This document shows, piece by piece, positions 45,821 through 56,178 of a DNA stretch of 64,000 nucleotides. A program made the position numbers and the translations under genes. Numbering within the stretch: the first letter of the stretch is position 1; each line of letters begins with the position of its first letter. The stretch comes from Delphinapterus leucas (lineage: Eukaryota > Chordata > Mammalia > Artiodactyla > Monodontidae): positions 17,307,490 to 17,371,489 of the forward strand of contig NW_022098044.1 in assembly GCF_002288925.2 (NCBI RefSeq), in the 5' to 3' direction. The notes beneath the pieces were generated by a model. It made no database searches. It was not told the origin of the DNA and saw only the letters and a list, made by a program, of their open reading frames with translations.

Positions 45821-46262
45821 ACAAAACAGAAATAGAGTTAAAGATGTAGAAAACAAACTTATGGTTACCAAGCAGGAAAGGGACAGGGGGAGGGATAAAT
45901 TGGGAGATTGGGATTGACATACACACACTACTATACATAAAATTGATAACTAATAAGATGGGGGGAGTAGGAGGGAGGCTCAAGATGGAGGGAACATAAG
46001 TATACACATAACTGATTCACTTTGTTGTACAGCAGAAATTAATACAACATTGTAAAGCAATTATACTCCAATTATATAAAAAAAGAACCTACTGTATAGC
46101 ACAGGGGACTCTATTCAGTACTCTGTAACTACCTATATGGGAATAGAATCTAAAAAAGTATGGATATATGCATATGTATAACAGACTCACTTTGCTGTAC
46201 AGCAGAAACTAACACAATAGTTGTAAATCAACTATTCTCTAATTTTAAAAATTAATTAAAAA
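45821..46262 (+). mobile_element. L1 3' fragment, sense, itself interrupted
   Basis: 3' UTR of the type seen at 1973-2403 ('aaaacagaaatagagttaaa', 'ggttaccaagcagg', 'ctactgtatagcacagg', 'gtaaatcaactattct'). It is broken at 45958 and resumes at 46085 because of a second, smaller L1 end. Confidence 0.85.
45959..46084 (+). mobile_element. L1 3' tip nested in the L1 fragment
   Basis: The last ~125 bp of the other L1 3' UTR type ('gggaggctcaagatggagg', 'gtaaagcaattatactccaa') with an A-rich tail. Removing it rejoins 'aactaataag' to 'aacctactgtatag', the uninterrupted order seen at 2211-2245. Confidence 0.82.
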
Positions 46263-47789
46263 ATCATTTAGTCCATGTTGGCAGTGTTTTAATAAATGCA
46301 GGTTTCTCAAGAAAAAGTAAGTTTAATTATGTTGTATCTTCATGTGAATTTCTTAAGGTTCACCCTATTTGAAGCTCATCTAGCTTCTTGAATCTGTAGA
46401 TTTATGATTTTGCCTATTTTGAAACATTTTCAGGCATTATTTCTTGAATATTTTTTCAGTCCCATATTCTTTCTCCTTCTGAAATTCCAATGATACAAAC
46501 ATTAGATATTTTGCTATTGCTTAACATGTCCCTGGGGCTCTGATCATTTATTTTTTCAGTCTATTTTTTCTCTGTTGGGCAGACTGAGTAAATTCTATTG
46601 ATCATTTTCAAGCTCACTGATTCTATTCTCTATTATCTCTATGCTGTTGAGACCATCCAGCCACTTTTAAATTTTTATTATCTTTTTATTTCTATGATTT
46701 TCATTTGGTCCCTTTTTATAATTTCAATTTCTTTGCTGAGATTGACTTATTTTCATTGTTTTCAGGACAATTTGTAATTGCTTGCTGAAACATTTTTATG
46801 ATGACCGTTCTAAAATCCTTAGCAGATAATTTTAACATCTGATACATCTCAATGTTGACATAAATTGATTGTATTTTCTAATTCAAATTATGATTTTCCT
46901 GGTTCCTTGCATAAAAGATGTTTTATTTCCTCCTGAACACTTTGGTTACTGTGTTAGGAACCTTGATCCTACTTAAATCTTCTATTTTAGCAAGCAGTAG
47001 CCTTGCTTAGGTTTATTGTGTAAGTTCTAACCTACTTGTGTATCTTTATTTCCATGGCATTTTAGTGTTCAGAACCTTTGCAATGCTGTTTTGGTCTTTT
47101 TCTTTTTTTTTTTTTTGTCTGGTGTTGGTGGGACTCCTAACTCAATACTGCTGGTGACATCTGCAGGGGTGAAAGGCACTTCTGTAGGTTACCTGCTGTT
47201 ACTGGGCCACCTTCTGTGTGTATGAGGGGGCGGAAGCCACTAGACCTGAGTGTTCTTGCATCACTGGATGGAGATCAGGGAGACACAAAGCTTCATTGCT
47301 GATGCTGCTGTCACCAGGTTGGGCTACCTGGCCAGTGCCCTGAGTATAGAGTGCAGATTGGGTTGGCCTGGGATTCCTTGCTCTTCTGCAGGTTGATTGG
47401 ACCACTTCCTTGTTGTGGAGAGAGAGGGGAAGACAAACGTCTCTTTCCCAGTCCTTTAGCCATAGAGAAGAGGATTTTCTGGATTGTTTTTGTGTTTTTT
47501 CTTTGTCTATAGTGCTTTGTGGTTGCAGGTCTCTCCAGAGCCCAGCCTGGGGTAGATGGGAGATTAGACTTGAACCCAGGAAACTCACCACATTGTTATT
47601 CCTCAAGTCCTAAGATTTCTAGCCAACTCACCTTCTTTCCAGCTTTCCGAGTCCTTTTATCGTTGTCTGCTGAGTAATTTCCAGGGTATTCAGTTGAACT
47701 TAGAACAGAAAAAAGTGAGTTTATGTCATTTTTTTCCAGAACCACTTGTACCACTTTTTGATAAGGAAAAATTTTCATTGTACAGTAAG

Positions 47790-48020
47790 TAAACTTCTAA
47801 GGTTTGAAACAGTTATGTATAGTATGGACCCATTTTACAATATGCAAGTTATACTTATAAATATGCATAGAAAAGAGTTCAAAAAATGTACAACAAAATG
47901 TTAGCTTTTTTCAGAGTAACGGAAATAATGATGATATTTATTATATCTTCATTTTTTGTCTGGATTTAAAATTATTTTTATAGTGAATATATACTGTTTT
48001 TATAATCCAAGAAAAAAGGT
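47790..48020 (+). mobile_element. Ancient L1 3' end, sense
   Basis: 'atgtatagtatggacccat', 'aaaatgttagctttttt' and 'atatactgtttttataatcc' followed by A-rich sequence match a known old L1 3' UTR type. Confidence 0.6.
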
Positions 48021-49686
48021 TAAGTCTTATCACTGAACTGGTCTTTGAAAAAATTATACTGACTGGAAAATTAAATGTAATCATAGAGGATATAGGTTCT
48101 AATTTTGACTAAAAAAAAAAGGCCTGGGGTGGGTAATATTGTTGAGGCTTTTAAATCTTTAAAGAACTGTCAAAGTGAAGAGGGATTAAATTTGTAACAT
48201 GCTTCTTCCAAAGGCAAAATTCAGAATGAGGACAAAAATTACAGGGAAGGACATTTTGACTTAACTTCATAGAGAACATGTGTAAAACAAATTTTGCTCA
48301 ACAGTTGCACGATCATTTAAGTGTATTTTAGAGTTTTGTGTGATGAAAAGGTCCTCCAAGGAGGCAATATGTCTTTTCTGCCAAGTGCATCCTTTGCATT
48401 ATAATTATCTAGTAGAATAGGTGAGGATGCCTTCCTGAAACTTGACTGTTGATTGGTAAATACATTTGTCATGTTTGGAGAAAGTTAATCTAAGACAGTA
48501 AACATTTACTATTACAGCTTTCCTATTTATCTTTCCTTTGATAGATACATACACTTTGATTCTCTCCTGGTACCAGTGATGTGAGTCTGATCTCCATTTT
48601 GGAGGTAAAGGATGGTGGATAGCCTTTTTTTTTCACTTTCCCATTGTGAAAGAAGAAAAAAATCCTCACCCCAACATCTGGGGTCTATCTTGTCCAGATC
48701 TTTATCATTTTGGCAATGAAGTGAGGAGTCTTTCCCTGAACATTTTCCTTTATTTATAACAGTTATAAGCAGCATAAGAGCATACCCCAGATTTCAGATG
48801 TGTGGGGGAGATGTAGGGCAGTGGGACTGGAAACAACACTGTAGAGGGTGGCGAGAGCCCTGAATTTCAATGTCTGTGCTGTAGCCTGGTTACTGTATGA
48901 CACTGAGTTACTTACCCAATCTCTCCTCGGCCATACTCCTGGTAGATAACCCAGTACATGAGGCATTCAGTTGATGTTTGCTTAGGTAGTGAATAAGCAC
49001 ATGAATCTGTAAAATACTGTGGTTGATCTATGCTAGTGGTTGTGCTTGGGTGAACCCAGGGTCCAGCAGATTGTTTCAGGACCCTTTGTAAAGAGGGTAA
49101 AAGAGTTGCAGTGAGAACTTTGGATGTAAAATTTGCATAAACCAACAACAGACAAAACCGTGTGGCACAGAATCAGTTTTGGAGAGGAACTATGTGGAGT
49201 AGAAAATCAGTCTCTTTGGTTCATTCCAAATAGAACTTTAGCAGTTCAACCTGTTGAGTTTTCCAGTTTGTATCTGAGTGATTTAAAACACCTCCTTTAA
49301 TAACTAGACAAAGCCAAGGGCACATTTCAGTAACAATAGAGCCACAGATCTCAGTCAGCACAGAACATGAAAGCAGCTTTGAACGTACAGACTTTGCCTG
49401 CATCAAATAAAAATAGTGGGTGTTACTTTGAAAACAGGCGGATCTTAAAATCCTTTAGTTCTCATGATGAGCTTAAAGCCTGCTCTTTCTGTCTGCTGGG
49501 AGCTCCTAGGGATAAAGCCAGCATGAGAGGATGTGGATGGAGACACCTGCAAGAGAAACACACAAGATCCCTCGGTGTCTTCCCAAAGCTGCGGGACCTT
49601 TCTCTTTGCTTCAGTTCTCATGGAATCCAGACTGGGTCCCTTCCTTTGTTTCTGCGAGTTTTATTCCTTTTTTATTTTCCTGAAGA
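48021..49686. other. Unassigned sequence
   Basis: About 1.67 kb. A weak antisense MIR-like stretch may lie at 48860-48930. No exon or RNA gene recognised. Confidence 0.45.
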
Positions 49687-49934
49687 TTTTAAAAACTTTT
49701 TATTGGCATATAATAAACAATAAATTTTTACAAAGTAAACTCACAAGTGTAATCCACACCCAGACCAAGGGAGAGTGTTTACTGGGACCAGAATTGCACT
49801 CCTCCAGCCCCTGCCCCTCCCAGCTGCTTCCCCCAAAATGTGCCAGGCTGACTGCTAGCACAAAATATTAGTTTTGCTTTTGTTGATCTTTATATAATTG
49901 GTATCATCCAGTAAGCACTGTTTTGTGCCTAACT

Positions 49935-50540
49935 TCTTTTTTTTTTAATTTAAATATAGTTGATTTACAATGTTGTGTTAGTTTCAGGTGTATAGCAAAG
50001 TGATTCAGTGATTTTATATATATATATATACACATATATATTATATATATAAAAATATATATAATTTTTCAGATTCTTTTCTATTATGGATTACTGCTTA
50101 TAATCTATATAAGCAATAATATAAGTATAGTTGATTTACAATGTTGTACCAATCTCTGTTGTACAGCAGTGACTCAGTTATACACATGTATACATTCTTT
50201 TTTTTTTAATATTTTTTTCCATTATGGTTTATCCCAGGAGGTTGAATATAGTTCCCTGTGCTATACAGTAGGATCTTGTTTATCCATTCTAAATGTAATA
50301 GTTTGCATCTACTAACCCCAAACTCCCAGTCCATCCCTCTCCCCCGCCCCACCCTTGGCAACCACAGGTGTGATCTCTATACAAAATATTGAATATAGTT
50401 CTCTGTGCTATTCAGTAGGTCCTTGTGTTTATCTATTACACACACATATATATAGTAGTGTATATCTGTTAATTCCAAACTCCTAATTTATTTGCCTCCT
50501 TTCCTGTTTGGTGAGCATGTTTGTTTTCTATGTCTCTGAG
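49935..50540 (-). mobile_element. Two antisense L1 3' UTR pieces with (TA)n between
   Basis: Both pieces start with 'tatagttgatttacaatgtt' (49955 and 50125 regions). The second continues with 'tatggtttatcccaggaggt' and 'gttccctgtgctatacagta', followed by a partial second round at 50390-50430 ('gttctctgtgctattcagta'). The repeated starts suggest two insertions, or one with an internal duplication. A TA/TATA-rich tract lies at about 50017-50064. Confidence 0.75.
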
Positions 50541-51036
50541 TCTATTTCTATTCTTTTGCTTGTTATTATGTTTGTGAAATTCATCTACGTTGCGGTGTGT
50601 AGTTGTGTGCTGTGTACAGTTCATTCTTATTACCATATGGAATGCCATTGCCTGAATATGTCACGGTTTATTTAACATTCTACTGTTGATGCACATTTTG
50701 GTTATTTCCAGCTTTTGGCTGTCATGAATAAAGAAGCCATGAATATTCTCAAATGTGTCTTTAAGTGAACTTATCTATGCATTTCTGTAAGGCATATACC
50801 TAGGGGTAGAATTTCAAGGTCTTAGAGTATCTAGCTTGAATAGATCTTGCTAAAGATTTTCCAAAGTTAATTGCTTTGTCATCCCATCAGCAGTGTATAA
50901 AAATCCCTGATGCTTCACATCATTGTCAACACTTGGTACAGCCTCTATTTCATTTTAGCTATTTGGATGTGTATGAAGTGGCATCACCTTGTGATTTTAA
51001 TTGATGTTCCCTGATGATTAATAAATATGCGCCCTT

Positions 51037-51443
51037 GGGACTTCCCTGACGGTCCAGTGGTTAAGACCTTGCTTTTCAATGCAAGTTTGTTACCTGGTCA
51101 GGGAGCTAAGATCTTACATGCCTTGCGGCCAAAAAACCAAAACATTAAACAGAAGGAATATTGCAATAAATTCAGTAAAGACTTTAAAAATGGTCCACAT
51201 CATAGGGGCTTCCCAGGTGGCGCAGTGGTTGAGAGTCCACCTGCCGATGCAGGGGACATGGGTTCGTGCCCCAGTCTGGGAAGATCCCACATGCCACGGA
51301 GAGGCTGGGCCTATGAGCCATGGCCGCTGAGCCTGCACGTCCAGAGCCTGTGCTTCACAAAGGGAGAGGACACAACAGTGAGAGGCCTGCATACTGCAAA
51401 AAAAAAAAAAAAAAATTGTCCACGTCATAAATAAATAAATAAA
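51037..51443 (+). mobile_element. CHR-1-type SINE, interrupted by CHR-2
   Basis: Body 51037-51204: 'gggacttccctgacggtcca', then 'aaaaaaccaaaacattaaac', then 'aaaaatggtccacatcat'. Its (AAAT)n tail resumes at 51430-51443. The 3' segment matches the antisense SINE at 17926. The CHR-2 SINE sits just before the tail. Confidence 0.88.
51205..51416 (+). mobile_element. CHR-2 SINE nested in CHR-1 SINE
   Basis: 'ggggcttcccaggtggcgca' to 'gaggcctgcatactgc' plus 18 A. The duplication of the CHR-1 end is ggtccacatcata (51192-51204) and tgtccacgtcata (51417-51429), 13 bp with two differences. So CHR-2 is the younger of the pair, although its body is more diverged than those at 34 and 36 kb. Confidence 0.93.
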
Positions 51444-51457
51444 TCAGAGCCCCCTTT

Positions 51458-52393
51458 GAAACCACAAACAAAATGAAAATACAACTGACAGAATGGGAGA
51501 AACTATTCACAAATGATATGACCAACAAAGGATTAGTCTCCAAAATTTACAAACAGCTCATGTGGCACAATATCCAAAAACAAACAATGCAGTCAAAAAA
51601 TGGGCAGAAGACCTAAATAGACATTTCTCCAAAGAAGACATACAGACGGCCAAAAGACACATGAAAATATGCTCAACATCACTAATCATTAGAGAATGCA
51701 AATCAAAACTACAATGATACATCACCTCACAGAGTCAGAATGGCCATCATCAAAAAATCTACAAACATTAAATGCTGGAGAGGGTGTGGAGAAAAGGGAA
51801 CCCTCCTACACTGTTGGTGGAAATGTAAATTGGTACAACCACTATGGAGAACAGTATGGAGGTTCCTTAAAAAGCTAAAAATAGAGCTACCATATGACCC
51901 AGCAATCCCACTCCTGGTCATATATCTGGAGAAAAACATGGTTCAAAAGGATACATGCCCCACAATGTTCATTGCAACACTGTTTACAATAGCCAAGACA
52001 TGGAAGCAACCTAAATGTCCATCAATAGAGGAATGGATAAAGAAGATGTGGTACATATATACAATGGAATATTACTCAGCCTTTAAAAAGAATGAAATAA
52101 TGCCATTTGCAGCAACATGGATGGACGTGCAGCTCATCATAGTAAGTGAAGTAAGTCAGAGAAAAACAAATATCACATGGTATAGCTTATATGCTGAATC
52201 TAAGAAAATAATAATATAAATAAACTTATTTACAAAACAGAAACAGACTCACAGACTTAGAGAATGAACTTACAGTTACCAGGGGAGAAGGGTTTGGGGG
52301 GAGGGATAGATTGGGAGTTTGGGATTGACATGTACTCACTGATATATTTAAAATAGATAACCAACAAGGACCTACTGTAAAAAAAATTTTTTT
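51458..52393 (+). mobile_element. L1 fragment, sense, truncated at both ends
   Basis: Starts in the second half of ORF2 ('gaaaccacaaacaaaatg') and stops after 'aacaaggacctactgta', where an A run then T run follows. Other copies continue from here with 'tagcacaggg' for another ~150-200 bp. It therefore lacks the normal 3' end. Similar host text (aataaat, then a gcc-rich stretch) flanks it. Confidence 0.85.
51740..52219 (+). pseudogene. L1 ORF2 C-terminal fragment
   Basis: 159 open codons with the C-terminal Cys motif '[20 protein letters not shown]' and '[14 protein letters not shown]'. There is no catalytic domain. Frame breaks lie just upstream, where the same protein continues in another frame. 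Confidence 0.88.
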
Positions 52394-52580
52394 AATAAAT
52401 AAATATGAGCCTTTTTAATATATTTATTGGCCACTTGGATATCGTCTTTTGTGAAGTGCCTGTTAAATTCCATTGCCCTTTTCTTTTCCTGTGAGGCTAT
52501 GTGTCTTTTTAAAAGTTGTTTTATTATAGTTCTTTTTATTTTCAGAATATGAGTCTTTTGTATATAAATGTACATATATA

Positions 52581-52929
52581 TGCATATCTGTTTCTTCCCT
52601 GGGAAAGAATAGGCAGGCTGCCCTGAATTTTTTTTTATTTTTAAAGATCCTGACCCATGATGAAGTCCCTGTGCAATAGGATGGGAACAGGATTTGGAAT
52701 CACCACACTATGTTTAACTATGTCTGCCATTTACTGACATTTTACCTTGTACAATAACTTCAAACCTATGGTGGGAATTTTTATGGGAAGAAGAAATAGA
52801 CCAAAACATCTTATGAAGACTGTATGCATTTGTAAAGCACCTTGAGATGGGTGTTTGACATCCAGGTGCACAACCAATGTTACTTCCAGGGCATTCTGGC
52901 ATCCCCTCCTTACCAATGCCCACCCCATG
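52581..52929. other. Unassigned sequence
   Basis: About 350 bp with no recognised feature. Confidence 0.4.
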
Positions 52930-53060
52930 CTGGGTGATTCTGTTAACTTATCTAGGTCTTCTCATCTGTAAAAGTAGGAATAATATCCAAATTAACATTC
53001 TGCTGTCAAGGTTAAGTGAAATAAATGAGTTTATGGAAGTGTTTTGTCAGCAGAAAAATG
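52930..53060 (-). repeat. MIR SINE, antisense
   Basis: 'gtcttctcatctgtaaaagt' (cctcatctgtaaaatg), then 'aaggttaagtgaaataaatg' (ggattaaatgagttaat), in reverse MIR order. Confidence 0.7.
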
Positions 53061-53189
53061 ATTCAAATGTAAGAGAAATTTTCCCTGATTTAAACTAGCA
53101 TGACTGTCACTCTGTACTCCTGACCTGCTTTGTTTTTCTTCAGAGTACTCATCACTACTAGAATTAATTTACATATTTTAAAAAATTAT

Positions 53190-53300
53190 CTTTCTCCAGA
53201 AGGGCAGGAACTTTATTTACTACTGTATCACTAGAGTCTATTGGCACATACTTGTATACAATAAAAATTTACAGAATAAATGAATATTATGTGGGTTTTG
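53190..53300 (-). repeat. L2/MIR-like 3' end, antisense
   Basis: 'gaagggcaggaactttattt', 'actgtatcactagagtct' and 'acagaataaatgaat' follow the common antisense L2 end (gagggcagggacctt, actgtatccccagcgcct, aatgaatgaat). Confidence 0.65.
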
Positions 53301-54039
53301 TTGTTATGTTGTGGTTGTTATTGTACAAATTAAGTTGTTTCCATTTTTTACAGTGATAACCTCAACTCTTCCCTCTTCTCAGAGACTAACACACTTTCTC
53401 CTTCAGCATTGTGTTAGATTTATTAATTTCTGCATTCATTCAATATACAATATTCAAGATTGTCTTAAATAAATTCTCCTTCACTCCCATTATGTCAGCA
53501 TTTCTGGGATGTTTCCTTAGCATCAGACAATCACAAAACATGGAAACCCAGCCTGCTTATCTCATCATGGCTCACTATCTACTTGCAGATGAACTTGACC
53601 AGGGAATTAAATATGGTAACTTTAACATTTCACTGCACAAGAAAGGCACTGTTATCTATTGATTTGAATGGACATATTTACTCTTTTATTTCATTTCATT
53701 CCCAGTACCATAGTTATCAGTTCCCAGCCATTTCCATTTCTAGGCTTTTACTTATTTGTAGTGTCTTCTGCTGGCTCAGTAACCTTTGTGATAATTGCAT
53801 CAAATGTTATCAAGCATTGCAACCAACGGCCTTTTAAATTACCATTCTAATTCTTCTATTAAATATTACAAATTTTATCTTTTATCTAAATCAAAATGTA
53901 ACTTCATAAATATTTAACTTTGGGGGAACACTGTCAATGTTAAGTAAGATAACACTGTATGTTAATAAACTTACTGTGGAATCTCCATTCATTTACTCTT
54001 TGAGAGGAAAAAAATTCTAATTAAATAAAGACATAAAAA
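53301..54039. other. Unassigned sequence
   Basis: About 740 bp, AT-rich, no recognised feature. Confidence 0.4.
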
Positions 54040-54290
54040 TTGTCCTACTCACTGTTCCTCAAGCATAACATGACATTTCCTACGTCCATAACATAGCCTT
54101 GAATTATTATTTCTTCAAGCAATTCCTCTAACCTAAAAATGCTCTTTTTCTTTATCTTACTATAGATTATCTACTGGTCCTTCATAGTTGAACTTAAATG
54201 TCACCTTCTCCATAAAATTTCTCCAGGGCTTCAACTGAAATGATTCCATCCATCCCTTAGGATTATATAGCTCATCTAATAACTTTTTTA
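54040..54290 (-). repeat. L2 LINE fragment, antisense
   Basis: 'gaacttaaatgtcaccttct' followed by 'aaatttctccagggcttc' resembles the L2 antisense 'caaatgtcacctcctcagag'. Diverged. Confidence 0.5.
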
Positions 54291-54809
54291 AAAAGGTTTT
54301 TATTGAAGAAGCTTTTCTGGACAAGAACATATACAGAGTTCATCTTGGCTAAACTATAGCATTATGTGTTTCAAGGCACCCGCAATAGCTACTCAGAATA
54401 CCACTACATGAAACATTGATATATATGGGTATTTATTTTCGAAGCACTTTGCTAATCATGAGATGACTACAAGTTCTGATTTGTCCCCTGTCATTCTCAA
54501 AATATTCTGGACCAGAGCTGCATTGTATGGTCACATTACTGATCCATGAGCTATAGCTTTTATTTAATTGTGATTATTTAATTAATTAGCTGCTTATCTT
54601 AGATTTAGAAGTTATGTCATCCCATGTTTTTTCTCTCACTGTGAGATTTTCATGACTGCCTTTACTGCTCTGGACTCTACAGCCAAGTCCCTTATTCAGC
54701 ACGGTCAGTGAAAGGAGCCCACAGCTAGTCAACGGATATACATCAGCACTAGTGGGGGGGTCGTTTGACACCTCCTATCCCTAGACTTTGCTAGACTTTG
54801 CACACCCAC
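54291..54809. other. Unassigned sequence
   Basis: About 520 bp with no recognised feature. Confidence 0.4.
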
Positions 54810-54910
54810 ATCGGCTTAGTTTCTTCATCTGTGGAAAAAAAACAATGAAGACCACTTCTCAAGGCTATTGGGAGTATTTAATGGGATAGCATACAAAGAA
54901 AAGCACACGC
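54810..54910 (-). repeat. MIR fragment, antisense
   Basis: 'cttagtttcttcatctgtgg' and 'gggagtatttaatgggat' fit the reverse MIR core (cagtttcctcatctgt, gaggattaaatgag). Confidence 0.65.
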
Positions 54911-56011
54911 TGTGAACTGTGAAATGTTATCCAGTGTGCGGTACCAGAGGTGGTCTGCAATGTTCTAGTGAGATCATGCCCTTCTCCCAACCTCAAACTT
55001 TCTGTTCAATTATGCATTTTTAGAATGATCAAACCTTGCTTTTGATATGTGTTTCTTTGGAAGAAAAATGAGCAGCCTCAGCAGAGTTGTTTGAGAAAAG
55101 ATGATTTTAGATTAAGAGAAGGTTCTAGAGAAATGGGATGTGATTGTGAGCGATGGGAAGGTGCAGGAAAGGAGAGCCAGTTCTGAGTTGCTGCTGCTCC
55201 ATTTGGAAAGCAGGCACACGGAGGCTCTGTGTGACGACTCCCGCTTCCCTGGCGGGTGGAGCTGCTCGCTGACTCACACGATGGCTCACGCGAATTGGCG
55301 TCACTGGGTGGCTAAGACTTGGCTGCAGCTTGAGCCTACCCACTTGACTTTTTAAGAAACCTTTCTCATTCTGACTTGGATGGACTTGGTACCCAGAACA
55401 AAAGCTGCTTCTGAACCTTTAATTACTGAGGTTTATTTTCTTTTCTGGGAAGAAACATAGACTCCAAGTTTAATCATCTCTTTGGCAGGTAGTGCACACT
55501 TTCCCTGTTAATTAACCTTTAATGTCATTAATTGGCTGTCTGTGTGATGACAAGGAAAAGAGTAAACACTGTTTGCAAATCAGTTGAATTCTCATCTGAA
55601 CCAGCATTTAGTTTTCAAAGTGAATAAAAATAATTACAAGCCTTTCACTGGCTGGACTTCCTTCCGCTGCCTGGCTGATAAGACTATTGAACCAAAAAAT
55701 ATTCAGGCAACAATCTCTGTTGCAGATGTGCTAATTGAAAGTTTTCTTTGCCACCATTGCCCCCCTCTGAAATTGGCTCAGTGGTTTGGTATGGATCATG
55801 GGTGAGACTGGAAAGCCAGTATCGTGAGATCAGGGTTTTCCTCCCACACCTACTTGTTTCTCTTCGTACTGATTTTGCCTTCATGGTCTACTTTAAATCA
55901 ATTCTCCATCCCAAGCAGACTCATTGAGAGCCATTTGGCTGGGGTCACCTGCTTCCCCTACACACATGGTAGAGACTTAGTATGGTGCAAAAGTCCACAC
56001 AAACTGAGGGT
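54911..56011. other. Low-repeat sequence with candidate conserved element
   Basis: No repeat recognised. The section 55400-55780 is free of simple repeats and rich in TAAT cores. No coding frame with motifs. Confidence 0.45.
55490..55570. promoter_or_regulatory. Candidate homeodomain-rich regulatory element
   Basis: TTAATTAA at 55508-55515, then 'tttaatg', 'cattaattgg' and 'gtgatgacaagg' within 50 bp. A dense group of homeodomain-type cores outside any repeat. Function is inferred only. Confidence 0.28.
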
Positions 56012-56178
56012 TGTGGGCTAGCAGGGTCAGCATCCCCTGGGGGAGTGGTTAGAAAAGCAAATCTTTAAGCCCCACCCCCAAATGACTGAATCAGAAACTC
56101 AGGGGGTGGGGCCAGGATTTGTGCTGTGAGCAGCTTTCCAGGGGATTCAAACGTGGACGGATGCTGGAAAACACTCGT
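56012..56178. mobile_element. MER5A-type hAT MITE
   Basis: 'gtcagcatcccctgggggag', 'aagccccacccccaaatgac', 'gaatcagaaactcaggggg' and 'ggggccaggatttgtgct' are MER5A landmarks in order. Confidence 0.85.

Larger units (their letters stand above)
45000..47780 (-). mobile_element. Ancient L1 ORF1 and 5' region, antisense
   Basis: Old L1 landmarks in antisense: 'tcttctgaaagaatgttgtg', 'ccactgtcatttgaattgg', 'gattctattctctattatct', 'gctgctgtcaccaggttggg', 'agtgccctgagtatagagtg'. It covers the ORF1-ORF2 junction, ORF1 and the 5' UTR. It is interrupted at 45821-46262 by a sense L1 fragment. No ORF. Confidence 0.65.
49687..52580 (-). mobile_element. Ancient L1 ORF2/3' region, antisense, host to six later insertions
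   Basis: Host pieces are at about 49687-49934, 50540-51036 and 52395-52580. Landmarks are 'ttattggcatataataaac', 'catgaataaagaagccatga', 'caacacttggtac', 'tgatgttccctgatgatta', and after the insertions 'ttggccacttggatatcgtc'. The order across the breaks matches one antisense L1. Confidence 0.7.

Noticed and set aside
49367..49871. 118 and 112 codon plus-strand frames
   Set aside because: The first runs into ancient antisense L1 sequence after 49687; no recognisable domain.
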